Shown here piece by piece: positions 24,661 through 36,193 of a stretch of 64,000 bases of DNA. The notes beneath the pieces were generated by a model. The model ran no database searches and was not told the origin of the DNA. It saw only the letters and a list, made by a program, of their open reading frames with translations. The stretch spans positions 524,570-588,569 of the forward strand of contig CAJJDN010000026.1 in assembly GCA_905182985.1 (NCBI GenBank), read 5' to 3'. Origin of the DNA: Paramecium sonneborni (Eukaryota > Ciliophora > Oligohymenophorea > Peniculida > Parameciidae). Positions within the stretch are counted from its first letter, which is position 1. Every line of letters begins with the position of its first letter. Made by a program: the position numbers and the translations under genes.

Positions 24661-26825
24661 TCATTATTATTATTATTATTGAAATTCTTGTAATATTTGT
24701 TAGTTTTACTCTAAAATCTTTTTCATATAATCGTCATCTATTTCTTGATTAACATCTATCATTTAATACTGTTTGTCAATGTCTTCAAAATTATTCTCTT
24801 AATTATAACTATGAATATTATTTTCTTCAGTTCCAATAAATAAAGCTCTATCTAAATATGCTATGCATTTAAATGTTTCAGGTTTGGTAAATTTAGAAAT
24901 AACTTTTTTATTTGGATAATCCCAAGTCAATAATAATCCATTACCAATACTAACCAAATATCCAGTATCTGGAATCACTAATAATTTTTAAATTGGATGA
25001 TCCAATCCTTAAAAATAAGTTAATGCTTGATTATTATTTAGATTCCATAATCTAATTGTCTTATCATGAGAACCACTAAATAGAATTTTACCATCTAAAG
25101 CTAAACATGTTATACTATCTTAATGACCAACAAATGAATCATCATGTTCATAAGTGAACATATTAATTAAATATATTGTACATTTATTTCCAGCAGCAAT
25201 AATTCGTTTTGTTGTTTTATCAAATAGAAGACAAAGAATTTCATTTCCAAGGGAATCTGCAATAGATTTAGGATTGGCTAATAAAGATTATTTTAATTAA
25301 GGCATAATGTAACTAGCCATTAATCGTTATTTACGTTCGAAGATCTCCCAAACATTTATTCTGCCATCATAACCACTACTAAACATATATTCTTCACTAT
25401 CAAAAGTACAACTTGTTAATGCACACACAGTATTATTATGTTTAGATTTTGCCTTACTTTAATCAATAATCAAAAATGATCCAATTTCAATATTCCATAG
25501 TCTTATCTCACCATTATCATGTCCAGTGGCTACAAGATTAGCATTTGTTAAATAATGCATACTTGATATTTCATTCTTTTCACCTGTTTCAATAGTTGAG
25601 ATGCAAGACATGTCCTTTGAATCCCAAACTCTTATAGTATTATCTAAAGAAGCTGACACCAATTTTTTTGGTTCAAACTCTTAAGGGCAATCAATTCCTA
25701 ATATTTCAATCACTGGTCCTTTGTGTTAATCCAATAGATTTCCTGTTCTTACACCTCTTTTGATTTTTAAAACATCGATGAATTGTTCTGTGTATACAAC
25801 TAATGCTTCTAAATGATCTTCATTAATAAGATTTTAAAATTACCTATTAGATCTATTCCTAAGATTTTACATTCATATAATTTGAATTCTAAAACCTATT
25901 TATCACTAGAAATGTTCATAAAATATACTCTGCCTTATTCATCACATGCAATCAATTCTTAATGAGTTTAACTCCATCTTATTGATGTAAATAAACATTT
26001 ATGTGGATTTTTATAACTGAAGAATTTACCACCAGATTCACCATAACCTAATATTTTTTAATCGTAAGCAATAGAAAATATTGCATTATCTTTTTCTACT
26101 TCTATTATTTAAATCACATGTAATCTATGAAAAGAAAAGAAGCTTTTTTCTAGCTTAACATAAGTCTATTATTATTAAAGAGTTGGTTAAGAATTCATAA
26201 ATAAATGTAGTGAACCATCAGTATCACCTGCATATAATTAGAATTATGGCATCTTTACTAAAAATGCTGTAATGTAGGATTATTAATTCAAAGATTTCTT
26301 CATTGAAAAATCATAAATTATTTACACAGTTACAAACCAAGGATGGTACATAAACTCTCTACCACTCTCCTATTTCCAAATTCGAAGTACTTTATCATTA
26401 CTTGCTGAAAATAAACTTTCTTAAGCAAATGCTATTGCCATTATTGATCCAGTGTGACCAAATAATGTTTATATACATCCTTTCTTAATATCATTTTCCC
26501 ATAATTTTATTGTACGATCAGCACTACCTGTAAATATATAATAACTGTCAGAAAATTTCTCTATTATTAGACACCTTATCTCTCCTTTATGATTATTTTT
26601 ATTCTCTACAGGCTTTATGATCTCATAATCTTTAGATTGTAAGAAATGTTTAGTATCAAACCCTTTTTTTCGAAATTGCATCATTTATCCATTGCTCAAA
26701 CCAAGTGTAATAGCTTAATCTGAGTAATGATAGGCAGTAATTCTTGTTTAAGGATCTTCTTTAAATTTTGATTTTTTCTCATAAAACAAAGGATCTGTAA
26801 ACTTTTTTACTCTAATAAATTCCAT
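24661..26825 (-). CDS. Large WD40-repeat protein, probably two propellers
   Basis: One intron (25818-25843, AAG end) leaves 713 codons. WD/GH repeats are seen throughout, for example SADRTIKLWENDI, ASLDNTIRVWDSKD, GHDNGEIRLWNI, SGYDGRINVWEI and SGSHDKTIRLWNLN; at least 11 blades are recognisable, enough for two seven-blade propellers with decayed blades. It ends with a short coiled coil and a Gln run (CAA then TAA codons). The complex it belongs to cannot be told; many such proteins in ciliates are axonemal or intraflagellar-transport components. Confidence 0.88.
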
Positions 26826-26880
26826 TATTTTATTATAATGAAAATTAATATAATATTTTTATTATTTTATGTAATAGATA

Positions 26881-28433
26881 TCATACGAAGAGCCCCAATA
26901 AATCTCTTGGTGTGATATATTTAAGTTTATCCTCGTCTTAAACAAAGACAACTTCATGTCTTTCTACAATTCTCTCTAATTAATTTAGATCAAGAGTATT
27001 TGGAACAAGAACAAATTCTTTAGAATGTACTTTTTTAGCAAGATCAGCCTAAGATATAAGATAGAGATGATACATGATTTAATTTCTTGTTAACAATTCC
27101 AGCCAAAAGTTTTTTTTAGAAAACAACAGATAATAATTTACCATTTTCATATAGAGGAACAGCAGGATGTGTTTTTAAGAATTCTAAACATTATCCAATT
27201 GTGGCTGTTGCAATATCTAAGGGTTAAATTTCATGTAAATTGAGATCTGAGATAGGTTTTCCAGCTAATGGATGTTCAGGTTCTTTAAGTTCATCATAAG
27301 ATATGAATTTATTTTCAATCATCCAAGTTTTACTCAAATGTTTAGTGATATAATTTCTGATATTATCAGGTAAGATGATGACAATCTAAAATAGAATAGA
27401 AGATAATATTACTCTTTGATTTTCTGTAAAATTTTATGCTTTAGCCCATTATAATGCTCCCCAAACAGTAGCACCAGATGAACCACCACATAATAAACCT
27501 TCTTGTGATAAGAGTTTCCTTGCCATAAGAAGACTATCAAGATCTAGAGTTTTAACCCATCCATCAATTTCAGTCTTAATAAATAATAAATATATTTACT
27601 CTATCTAAAACTTTAGGAATGAAATCATATCCAATACCTTCAACTTTATAAGTTTTGATATCAGTTTGATTGATTTCTTAAGGCATAGCTAGATCTGATC
27701 CATAAGGATCGACAGCAATAACTTTACATGTAGGAACTCTTTCATGTATTTTTCTACCAACTCCAGTAATAGTACCACCAGTTCCTGTAGATATAACGAC
27801 AGCATCTAATTTATCATCACAAGCCCATAATATTTCTTCAGCTGTACCTTCATAATGAGCTAAAGGATTAGATGGATTGGAATATTAATCTAATAATATA
27901 ACATTAGGATCATCAGCTGCCATTTTCTTAGCAACTTGTATCAATGATTCAGGTTCATACCAAGCGGCTTCTGTAGGTGTTCTAATAACCTTAGCTCCTA
28001 ATCCTGTCAGGACATCTTGTTTTTCTTAAGACATTTTTTCTGGCATTGTTATAACCAATGGATATCCTCTAACTGCACATGCTAATGCTAATCCTACTCC
28101 AGTATTCCCAGATGTAGCTTCAACAAGAGATTTACCTGGTCCAAGACGTCCTTATTTTTCAGCATCTAAAACCATTCTTACTCCTATTCTATCTTTTAAT
28201 GATCCACCAACATTCAAAAATTCACATTTCACCAATACTTCACATTTAAGACCAAATTCTTTTGGAATTTTATTTAAACGAATCATAGGTGTATGACCTA
28301 CGGCATCAAGTGCGTCATTGTATATTTTTTTGAAGGGAACAAACTCTACATGTGAATGTGGTGTTGGTGCTTATTCTTTTACTTCTCTTTTGTAAGTACA
28401 TTGAATTGTGTCTTTCGATAAGTCTTGAATCAT
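26881..28433 (-). CDS. CBS: Cystathionine beta-synthase
   Basis: Introns 27575-27599, 27386-27412 and 27049-27073 leave 491 residues. Fold-type II PLP core: [21 protein letters not shown] Lys-80 in [12 protein letters not shown], substrate loop [14 protein letters not shown], phosphate loop [14 protein letters not shown], and the CBS-specific C-terminal core [12 protein letters not shown] with [15 protein letters not shown]-terminal Bateman-type CBS pair follows ([36 protein letters not shown]), as in animal CBS where it binds S-adenosylmethionine. No N-terminal heme Cys-Pro motif is seen. It condenses serine and homocysteine; the product would feed the gamma-lyase at 13319-14586. Confidence 0.94.
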
Positions 28434-28481
28434 TATTTAAATATGAATTAATTTTAATCAATTAGAGAAGGCTATGAAGAA

Positions 28482-28982
28482 ATGGGTCATCAATAATATT
28501 ATCAATAACACGGCTCCAATTATCAAAATCCTCATGAACATAAAATTAAATAGCTACTCTTAATTGCATTAACTGAATGGAAACCTAAACTAACCAAAGT
28601 GCTTGATTTAGCTTGTGGAAGTGGGGAAATCACACTTATGCTACAATCATTAGGAGTCAAAAATATTGTAGCCATTGATCCTTATACTATGCTAGCATTT
28701 AAAAAAAGAACAGGATAAGAATGTCTACCTATTTCTTTTGAATAAATTGCTGATGGATAAATACAAGACCATTAATATTCATTAATTATTTGTAGTTATG
28801 CTATGCATTTAGCTGATGATTCTTTATTGCCAGGTTTATGCATTCAATTAGCCATGATTTCTAAACACATGATTATACTTTCTCCTCATAAAAGACCTAT
28901 TATTAAATGGGGTTGGAATTAAAATCATGAAATTATTAAAGATAAGATTCATGCTCGTTTCTACACTTCAACATATTTATGA
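28482..28982 (+). CDS. Small class I SAM-dependent methyltransferase-like protein
   Basis: Intronless, 166 residues. Motif I VLDLACGSGEITLML and motif II VAIDPYTML are clear for a Rossmann-fold methyltransferase, with the SLIICSYAMHL motif IV region. The end KWGWNQNHEIIKDKIHARFY resembles a family of small fungal and protist proteins of unknown substrate. The ATG lies 48 bp from the divergent CBS start, so the two share one short promoter region. Substrate not identifiable. Confidence 0.8.
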
Positions 28983-29359
28983 TTTCATATTATCATATTA
29001 ATTTATATTCTTATTTTACTTTCTATTTATAATTCTCCACTATATCCATAAACTTTCTCTCTTCCTTTTATATTCCATTCTATATTAAAATCAAAAATAT
29101 TAAATTTTTTATCTGATTCCAGAATTCTAAGACCACAAAAAATTAACTTGTTTTTTTAAATTACATTAAAAATTTTTGCCAAGTTTATTTATTCATTATT
29201 CAAAGTCTTATCATATATCTTATAATATAGTCACTTTTATGTTAATTATGACATCATTTTTAATATTATTTTGTTTAACAATATTATCATTAAAGATAAC
29301 ATCAGAATTTTTAGTTTTAGAGTCTTTTTAAATTCTTGAAAATTCCTAATATTATTATA
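28983..29359. other. Intergenic upstream of HSF-like gene
   Basis: AT-rich, no gene or repeat recognised. It should include the promoter of the HSF-like gene; no canonical nGAAn array was noticed. Confidence 0.45.
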
Positions 29360-30589
29360 ATGTCAAATTAAGAGATCAATGAACTTCCCCCATTGAAAGT
29401 TAATGTACCGTCATTCCTTTTAAAAACTTATGAAATACTTGAAGTAATAAATTCGTATCATATTTAGAATTCAACACTCTCCCATATAATTGGATGGAAT
29501 CATGAAGGAAATGCATTCATAGTATTCAATACAAATGAATTGTCATCCAAAGTATTAGCCAATTACTTTAAACACAAAAATTACCCAAGCTTTTTAAGGT
29601 TATACTGCTTTTCACAATAGATAGTTGAATATGTACAACTTTAAGAAAACTAAAAACTAATATGGATAAAGTGAATTCAGACATAAATGGTTTAGAAGAG
29701 GCCTCAAGTATCAATCTCAACATTTCTATAAATAGAAGTATGCTCCAATACATCCGTAGAAGAAATCAAGAAGAATCTGAACAAAAAATAGAAACAAAAG
29801 ACAATAATCAAGAACTTGAAAACTATAAACGAGAGCATGAAGAGATGAGACAAATAGTGAGAGACATTTAAGTTACGTAAACAAAAATGTAAGCTGATTT
29901 CACAACTTCTGTTGAATCAAACACCACTGTCAGCCGTTCAAATAACTAAGTTTTATAAGTAATGTGGTTATCCATAATTAAAGAGTCTTAATCAAATGCA
30001 ATAATAGTTTAATAAAAAATTTGACACAATTTCAATACTTCTAGCTAAAATTGTATCTAACCTCCCTTAAATTTGTAATAAGTTTATTCATAATAATAGC
30101 AATTTAGATCGGAGACATTCTCAAAAATTCTTATGAAGAACCTTCCCCTGGCAGATCTGAATCTAATTACGTCATACCATATAACGAAAATAATTAATAC
30201 AATACAATAGGATCACCTTATTCACATTATTAATATAACAGTCCTATTCATTACCTATTCTCAAGATAGAATTAATGTAAAATAATTAATAATAAAAGAA
30301 TTTTAAGAATTCTGTTTTTAGTTTGATCCCAATGTTTTCTCATATAATCGCCAACATCAGTAATAACAATTAGCATTACCTGCTCCAAATATTAATTCTT
30401 ATTTGCGTATAAATCAAATATCTAACATTTAATAGCCAGCAATAATTACTCACTGTAATCAAGTCTTCAGAATTCACCATACAGAATAGCTAGTCCATCT
30501 CATACGTCTACAACAGATTCTAAAGATCCAGAAAAAGTAATTTCTTTAATTTACATTTTATATAGTTCAGTCTCTATTAACAAGCTTGA
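29360..30589 (+). CDS. Heat-shock-factor-type transcription factor
   Basis: Seven introns (29599-29620, 29708-29735, 29959-29983, 30075-30099, 30277-30298, 30407-30435, 30537-30565), each 22-29 nt, leave 349 residues. The HSF winged-helix DNA-binding domain is complete: VPSFLLKTYEILE, GWNHEGNAFIVFNTNE, the recognition helix KNYPSFLRQLNMYNFKK, then YGQSEFRHKWFRRG. A heptad region (residues about 125-165, NNQELENYKREHEEMRQIVR) would be the trimerisation coil. The rest is Ser/Asn/Pro/Gln-rich, like an activation domain. It binds heat-shock elements in the nucleus. The splice joints reconstruct DBD motifs exactly, which validates the introns. Confidence 0.93.
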
Positions 30590-30929
30590 AACTATTGATA
30601 TGCTTCTGAATATTTAATTATTATATAAATTATTCAATTATTTATTATCATCAAATCTATGTTTAGATTTTTTGCAAAACTTCACTTTATTAATTATCAA
30701 ACATCTGTTAGAATAAAAGAATTTCAGTCAAATTGTAAAAACATAATAAAACTCAAATCAATAAAGTTATGCTAAATATATGTAAATTTATAATAGAACT
30801 TTTAATAAAATTGGTTTATATATTAAGAAGAGAATAAGAATAAATATTACTAAATGAGATAGTAAAATATCTTAACATAAATATATATATCAGTAGTTAT
30901 TTATAAGCTTCAATAAATTAAATTAAAAT
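30590..30929. other. Intergenic, nothing recognised
   Basis: AT-rich gap between two + strand genes with no coding-like frame or repeat. Confidence 0.5.
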
Positions 30930-31530
30930 ATGAATCAAATTTCCCAAAACATCCTGGTTTAAAAACTAATTGATTATAAACTAAGGTAAAGTAGATTTAA
31001 ATAATTTATAGAAAGAACAAAAACAAGAGAAAATCGAGTCCTTAGTTTTCACCCCCGAAGATGCCAATTTCTTAGAGATAGACATCATTTTCAAATGGTC
31101 ATGCATATTCGATTCATTAAAAATTGAAATCAATTCAAAGTGAAGAGAAAGTATTCATTCCTCAGGCTATACCACAGTCCCTGATTTACTTGATCTATTA
31201 AGTCAAATGTTCCAAATAATATAATCATATGAACAATAGGCAAGCCATCTCTGGTCCAAAAATCTTGAGATGTTGAAGCAAATCAAGATTCCTATCCTGT
31301 AAGAAAATGAAGATTTGAAATAAACTCTAGAAACTTTAAAATAAAATGATATTCAAAATAGTGTGTATGGTCAATTGAAAGAGTACGATCAAGTTTAAAA
31401 GCCAAAGCCTAAACTCATTGATTTAAAATATATTAATAGAGATTCAAACTTTTAAGAAGAATTCTTATCGAAAGTAAACGAATTTAGTCTATCCTGGCGA
31501 CAAGAAGTACAATAGCTAAAATAATTATGA
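30930..31530 (+). CDS. Uncharacterised coiled-coil protein
   Basis: Introns 30986-31011 and 31140-31165 leave 182 residues. The N-terminal third is basic and Ser/Pro-rich; residues about 70-150 form a coiled coil (LLDLLSQMFQIIQSYEQQAS, then LKQIKIPILQENEDLKQ). The end (NEFSLSWRQEVQQLKQL) is also helical. No domain recognised. The second intron is supported because only its removal yields the heptad frame. Confidence 0.6.
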
Positions 31531-31756
31531 AAATATTAGATATCTAATTATATTACATTATCTTGAAATAGTATTTTTTGTTAATTTATAGCTATTTGAA
31601 TTGAATCATCTTGAATCTATTCCTCTCAATATTAAAATAGTTGATATTAAATTTAGGCTGTATATATAACAAATTTCACAACTAAATTTAATTAGGAAAA
31701 CACTAATAATAATAGCAGTAGATAATGATTATTTGTATGGTCTTTTTATAATTAAC

Positions 31757-31993
31757 TCACATAAATGGTAACCTCTTAATGAAATCCTTGAAATCAATGT
31801 GATATTCAGGAAATTGAGGGATTTAGATGAACATTCCATTTTCAACATAAGGGTTTCCTATCATTGTAGAGAATTTATTTCCCTATCTCTATTTATGACG
31901 AGGATCAGATTTACATCTTACATAAACTTTTTTACCTTTTCTTTGGAAATAACAATGTTCACACATCTTTTTCAAAGCACTTCTAACTTTCAT
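31757..31993 (-). CDS. Mitochondrial ribosomal protein bL36m
   Basis: Intronless, 78 residues. MKVRSALKKMCEHCYFQRKG and VRCKSDPRHKQRQG are diagnostic of bacterial-type L36, including the CxxC...C...H zinc ribbon (C11, C14, Cys in VRC, His in PRHKQ). Bacterial L36 stops at about 38 residues. Here a further 40-residue extension follows, without similarity to L36. bL36 is absent from eukaryotic cytosolic ribosomes, so this must be the mitoribosome protein (large subunit, near the L7/L12 stalk base). The M14 peptidase gene starts divergently 15 bp away. Confidence 0.92.
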
Positions 31994-32008
31994 TATTTAA
32001 TTATATTA

Positions 32009-33740
32009 ATGATAATTTTATTTTAATTGATACCAACTTTGTTTTGTTTCAATTATTAGGGTATTATTAATCAAGATCTTAATCATATATAGAATGAGAT
32101 AATAAATGGTTCATTACTTTAAGGTAGATTATCTATAACAGATGTGGAAAATTTATTTACAGAACTTGAAAGTACAACAAATTTTGTCCACTCATAAAAA
32201 ATAGGAGAATCTTATCTTAATAAAACTATTTAATCATATGCATTATGCGCGAATTTTAGTAAAGAAAAGCCAATGATGCTTATTACTAGTTTACATCATT
32301 CTAGAGAAGTAGCTACCTTGCAAATGAATATTTATTTATTTCTATATATATTATGGTAAGTAGAAAATGAAAAGAATCCATTTTATATAAATATGATTAA
32401 TCATAATTGTATCCTGTAATAAATTTGATCTAATTTAGGATTGTCCCTTTTGTTAATATTGATGGATATAACGAAATTGAATCTGAATTTAATAACAATA
32501 ATTTTTAACCTTTGACTAGAAAAAATCTAAATAGGACTATTCCTTGTTATTAAAAAGATGAATTAGCTGGTATTGATCTGAATAGAAATTATGGATATCA
32601 TTTTGCATATGATAATATTGGCAGTTCTAATGATCCATGCGATGAAACCTATAGAGGAAATGAAGCATTTTCAGAAAAAGAAACTTAAGCAATTAAATAT
32701 GCTGTTTAAAACTTTAATATAAAAATGGCAATAAATTTACATTGCTTCGGAAATTTGTGGGTTTTACCTTATAGTTATGCTAATGAAGAATTAGATTAAG
32801 ATGGTGTTCCATATCTTATTTATGAAGATTTTAAACTTAATGGTCAATTTCAAGGAAATTATAAAATTGGTCATGCTATTGATTTAGTTTAATATACAGC
32901 AAATGGAGAGGCTGCTGATTGGATGCTTTCTTAAGGTATTTTAATTAAATATTATAAATTTAGGTGTCATTGCTATAAGTCCAGAATTAGGAGAACAATC
33001 TAATACACATTTTTTTAGTAACTTTTATCCAGATCAAAAATAAACAATTAAATTATTGAAAACTGAATTCCCTCCTTTGATTCAATTTATTAATTACTTA
33101 CCTTTCTAACCTTTAATCAAATAATTATATCAGTATAATGAAAGTAATACATAAAAATTATTTTATACATTATCTACCAATTAATATCTTATAGAAGTTT
33201 AATGCATTAACCATGGTGTAACAAATGGATCTAATCAAAATTTTATAGTTTCTGATTCTGTTTAACTGATTGAAGCATATTATATTAATCTTAAATATGA
33301 TCAAATATTCTAAAGGGAAACAATGAATACTTAAAAATTATAAAGAATTAAACATATAAATAACACTTTTTCAACTGATTAATTTGTACCAAGAAGCCAA
33401 ATAATTTACCTTTTAATTTTGGAGAAAATACGATTTGAAAATGAAGTAAAATTCTATTTCGATCTCAATGGAGAAGAAAAAATAAACAGTAATATTATTA
33501 AATTTATAATTTATAGCCCTTACTATAAAGGATATTAATTATGACTAAAAATAATTAAAAATTATCCAATATCAAAAACTTTATAATTTATTGTATATAA
33601 GCCTTTTTATAAGTTTAATCATTATTATTGGAATACTTCATTAAATTATACTTAAAAAATCAACAAATAAGAAATAAAATAGTATCTTAAAACTTATGGA
33701 ATAAAAGTCTGAATAAATTGAATTAAATTTGTAAATTTGA
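32009..33740 (+). CDS. M14 zinc carboxypeptidase, membrane-anchored
   Basis: Introns 32416-32438, 32936-32963 and 33489-33516 leave 550 residues. A signal peptide (MIILFQLIPTLFCFNYQG) precedes the M14 fold: HxxE zinc pair H97/E100 in SLHHSREVATLQ, GIDLNRNYGYHF (substrate carboxylate-binding Asn-Arg), zinc His in INLHCFGN, and the catalytic Glu in ISPELGE. A C-terminal extension ends in one TM helix (LLYISLFISLIIIIGIL) and a basic tail. This gives a type I membrane carboxypeptidase like CPD/CPM, acting at the surface, in the lysosome or in the secretory pathway. The third intron is decisive: without it the protein stops at 33544 and lacks the anchor. Confidence 0.92.
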
Positions 33741-33882
33741 TTAAGTAATAACTCAGTAATTTCCCTCTAATATATATTCATATAATCTATTGATTTTTTA
33801 TTAATTTTTTATTTCTTGTTTCCCCTAAGTATGCGCACGATTGCCTTTTTAAGATTTATTATTTAATTTCATCTTATTTTTT

Positions 33883-34789
33883 TCACTGCTATAGGATCTA
33901 ACTTTTTTATTTTATAACTCTATTGTTACAAATTTATTTACTTTCATCTACATTTACTAAAGAAAAATAACAATGTTTTATTGGCAAAATTGATTAATTA
34001 ATGTTATTTTGTATTTCAGCTGATTAATTTTATTTAGAGCATTCATTTTTCTCAGTTTAGAAAACTTATTATCTACTGATATTCATTTTATAAAATTCCT
34101 GGGTATTTTACTATTCTCGTAAAATTTATATTAAAGTATTTTTTTGATCTTATTATACTGTTTATTGCTTTTAAGTTTTTTTAATCAAGGTAGATATTGG
34201 CATTAAAATTGATGGATCAGATGAACGCTTTTAAATTAAAGTATTATGAGCTAAAATTTATTTTGATTATTGTTGAGAACTCTTTTCAAGTATTAGATTT
34301 TTTTAAAATACTTTTGTTGCTTTATTTTCTGTATCTCTCTAATTATATAATCTTTATTTATGAAATTTTTATACCTTTCATAGACTGATTCTTATCTAAT
34401 CCTTAAACTATTTGATCCAAGTTTCTCTTGTTGTTTCTATTATGAACTTTTAATATTCTCTTTATCTTTTGCTTTCATAATATTTTCTCTCTAAATATTT
34501 AATTTTATATCAAAATTCTCTAACTTTGGAATGACAACCTTCAATTAAATTTATAATACTTTCTATGATTAATATGTTAATAATGTTGTTTATTTTGCTT
34601 CATTTGTTTTAAACTAATGATATTTTTTCATTAGATCTTATCTTGACTATTTTATATCATCCCATTTATTCGAATCGTTTACATGTTGAATTGATTCAAA
34701 ATTTCCTAATGAACTGAAACATTGTTGGGAACTTTATTTCTTATCTTAGTATTAATTTTTACACTTAAAACATAAATGTCTCTTGCCAT
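33883..34789 (-). CDS. Uncharacterised Lys/Gln/Ser-rich protein
   Basis: Introns 34740-34762 and 34280-34311 leave 283 residues. It is hydrophilic throughout, with a basic helical middle (YERYKNFINKDYIIREIQKI), a Ser/Thr-rich linker (KRSSDPSILMPISTLIKKT) and a Gln-rich end. The 32-nt second intron ends GAG-AG and is less certain than others. No domain was recognised. It converges with the peptidase gene (142 bp apart). Confidence 0.55.
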
Positions 34790-35200
34790 TTATTCGTTGA
34801 AAATTAGAAAAACAATAATAATATAATTAACAACTATAAAAATTTTAATTTTTAATTATTGATTAAAATTCTTGGTTTTTTAAATCATATTTATCTTCTT
34901 CTTAATAATAACTCTCAATCAAACAACTAATTTCTGTTAAATAATGATGTCTTTTGATATAATTTGTTTAAAAACTTTTAAATAATAAAATCATTTTATT
35001 TTTTTTATAACATTAAAAAATCTTCTCTTTAATAATCCTTAAATATTTAGAAGATATTTTGCATTATTAAAATGGAACCATTTTAGAAGAAATGTATATG
35101 CTTGTGCTTAAGATTATCTCAATTAGACTTTTAAATTCGCTTAAAATATATTATTTGTTATTGATATTTGATTTCAAGAATTAAATTTATAAAAATTTAT
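34790..35200. other. Divergent intergenic region, nothing recognised
   Basis: AT-rich gap between two divergent genes, presumably carrying both promoters; no motif identified. Confidence 0.45.
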
Positions 35201-35961
35201 ATGTTAAACATTAGTGATTTGAAAACTGACTTATAACAAAAATTCTAAGCAGTTGACAGTATAGAAGTCCCTCAAAAATATATATCTGATCTTCATAAAA
35301 CTATTAAGACTTTAAATAAATTATTAAAAATTAGAATAAGAACTGATATGCCTCAATTAAGCATTAATCAATTTAAAGACACAATGACAGAATTAATAAC
35401 AATATCTAAATAAATGGCTGATCAAATATTGCATAAACAAACATAATCATTGCAAGAAACATAAAGGTAAAATGATTTAGAGAAAAGACTGTTGTTTTTA
35501 GAGGAAAATGTTGGTAATTAATTAAAAGAACTTACTTAAGTAATAATTTAAATAAACTAAAGTAAAATATTGATTTGCAAAATTAAATTGACTCTATGTT
35601 AAGAGTAAAGGAAGAATTTGAAAATCAGCAAACAAAACTTAAAGAATTCGAATTATAAAATAAATAGTTAAAACATGAAAAAGACTAATTAAAATCCTAA
35701 AATAGTAATCTATAGAGCTTGATAAGATAATTAAAGGAAGAAAAAGGAAGTAAAATTGAAAAGAAACTAAAAAATCTAAAAGAAGAAGTATCTCATGTAA
35801 GTTAGGATTATTAAAAAAAATTGGAATAAAGAGACACATATATAGAAAGATTAGAAAAAGAACTTTAAATCGTAAAGTCAGAGTTAGAAATGAGTGAAGA
35901 TTATAAAATGCTCACAATTTCATCTAAAAAGTTATCGAAATCTCCTGAAAAACAATTTTGA
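35201..35961 (+). CDS. Coiled-coil protein
   Basis: One 23-nt intron (35540-35562, AAG end) leaves 245 residues. From residue 25 to the end it is almost entirely coiled coil, with heptads such as LEKRLLFLEENVGNQLKEL and LKNLKEEVSHVSQDYQKKLE. The final 15 residues are Ser/Lys-rich (SSKKLSKSPEKQF). No globular domain. Likely a cytoskeletal, basal-body or tether protein by composition only. Confidence 0.65.
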
Positions 35962-36193
35962 TTAATAATTAATAAATTATCAAAAAATTGTGAAATCGTT
36001 ATATAAATATATATAAAGAGAGACTAAGTTTAAATCAAGAATTTTTAAAAGTATTATTTTATTAAAATCACAAAATGATAATCTTTAAAATAAAACTTTG
36101 AGATTAAATAAAACCAAGAGAGAGTTGTATATTAAAATTGTATTCAAACTTATTTTAAGTATAAAATTAAGAGGATTATAACAAATTTACATA

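Noticed and set aside
31799..32026. Standard-code + strand open frame of 75 codons
   Set aside because: Antisense shadow of bL36m, whose zinc-ribbon motif on the other strand is unmistakable.
33544..33544. Stop of the M14 peptidase at 33544
   Set aside because: Removing the 28-nt intron 33489-33516 opens a longer frame that adds a membrane anchor; the shorter end leaves a coding-like tail unexplained.
34197..34388. + strand standard-code frame of 63 codons
   Set aside because: Antisense of the spliced minus-strand gene at 33883-34789.
35639..35839. Minus-strand hydrophobic open frame
   Set aside because: Antisense of a coiled-coil gene; Lys/Gln-rich coils always give Phe/Leu-rich antisense frames.
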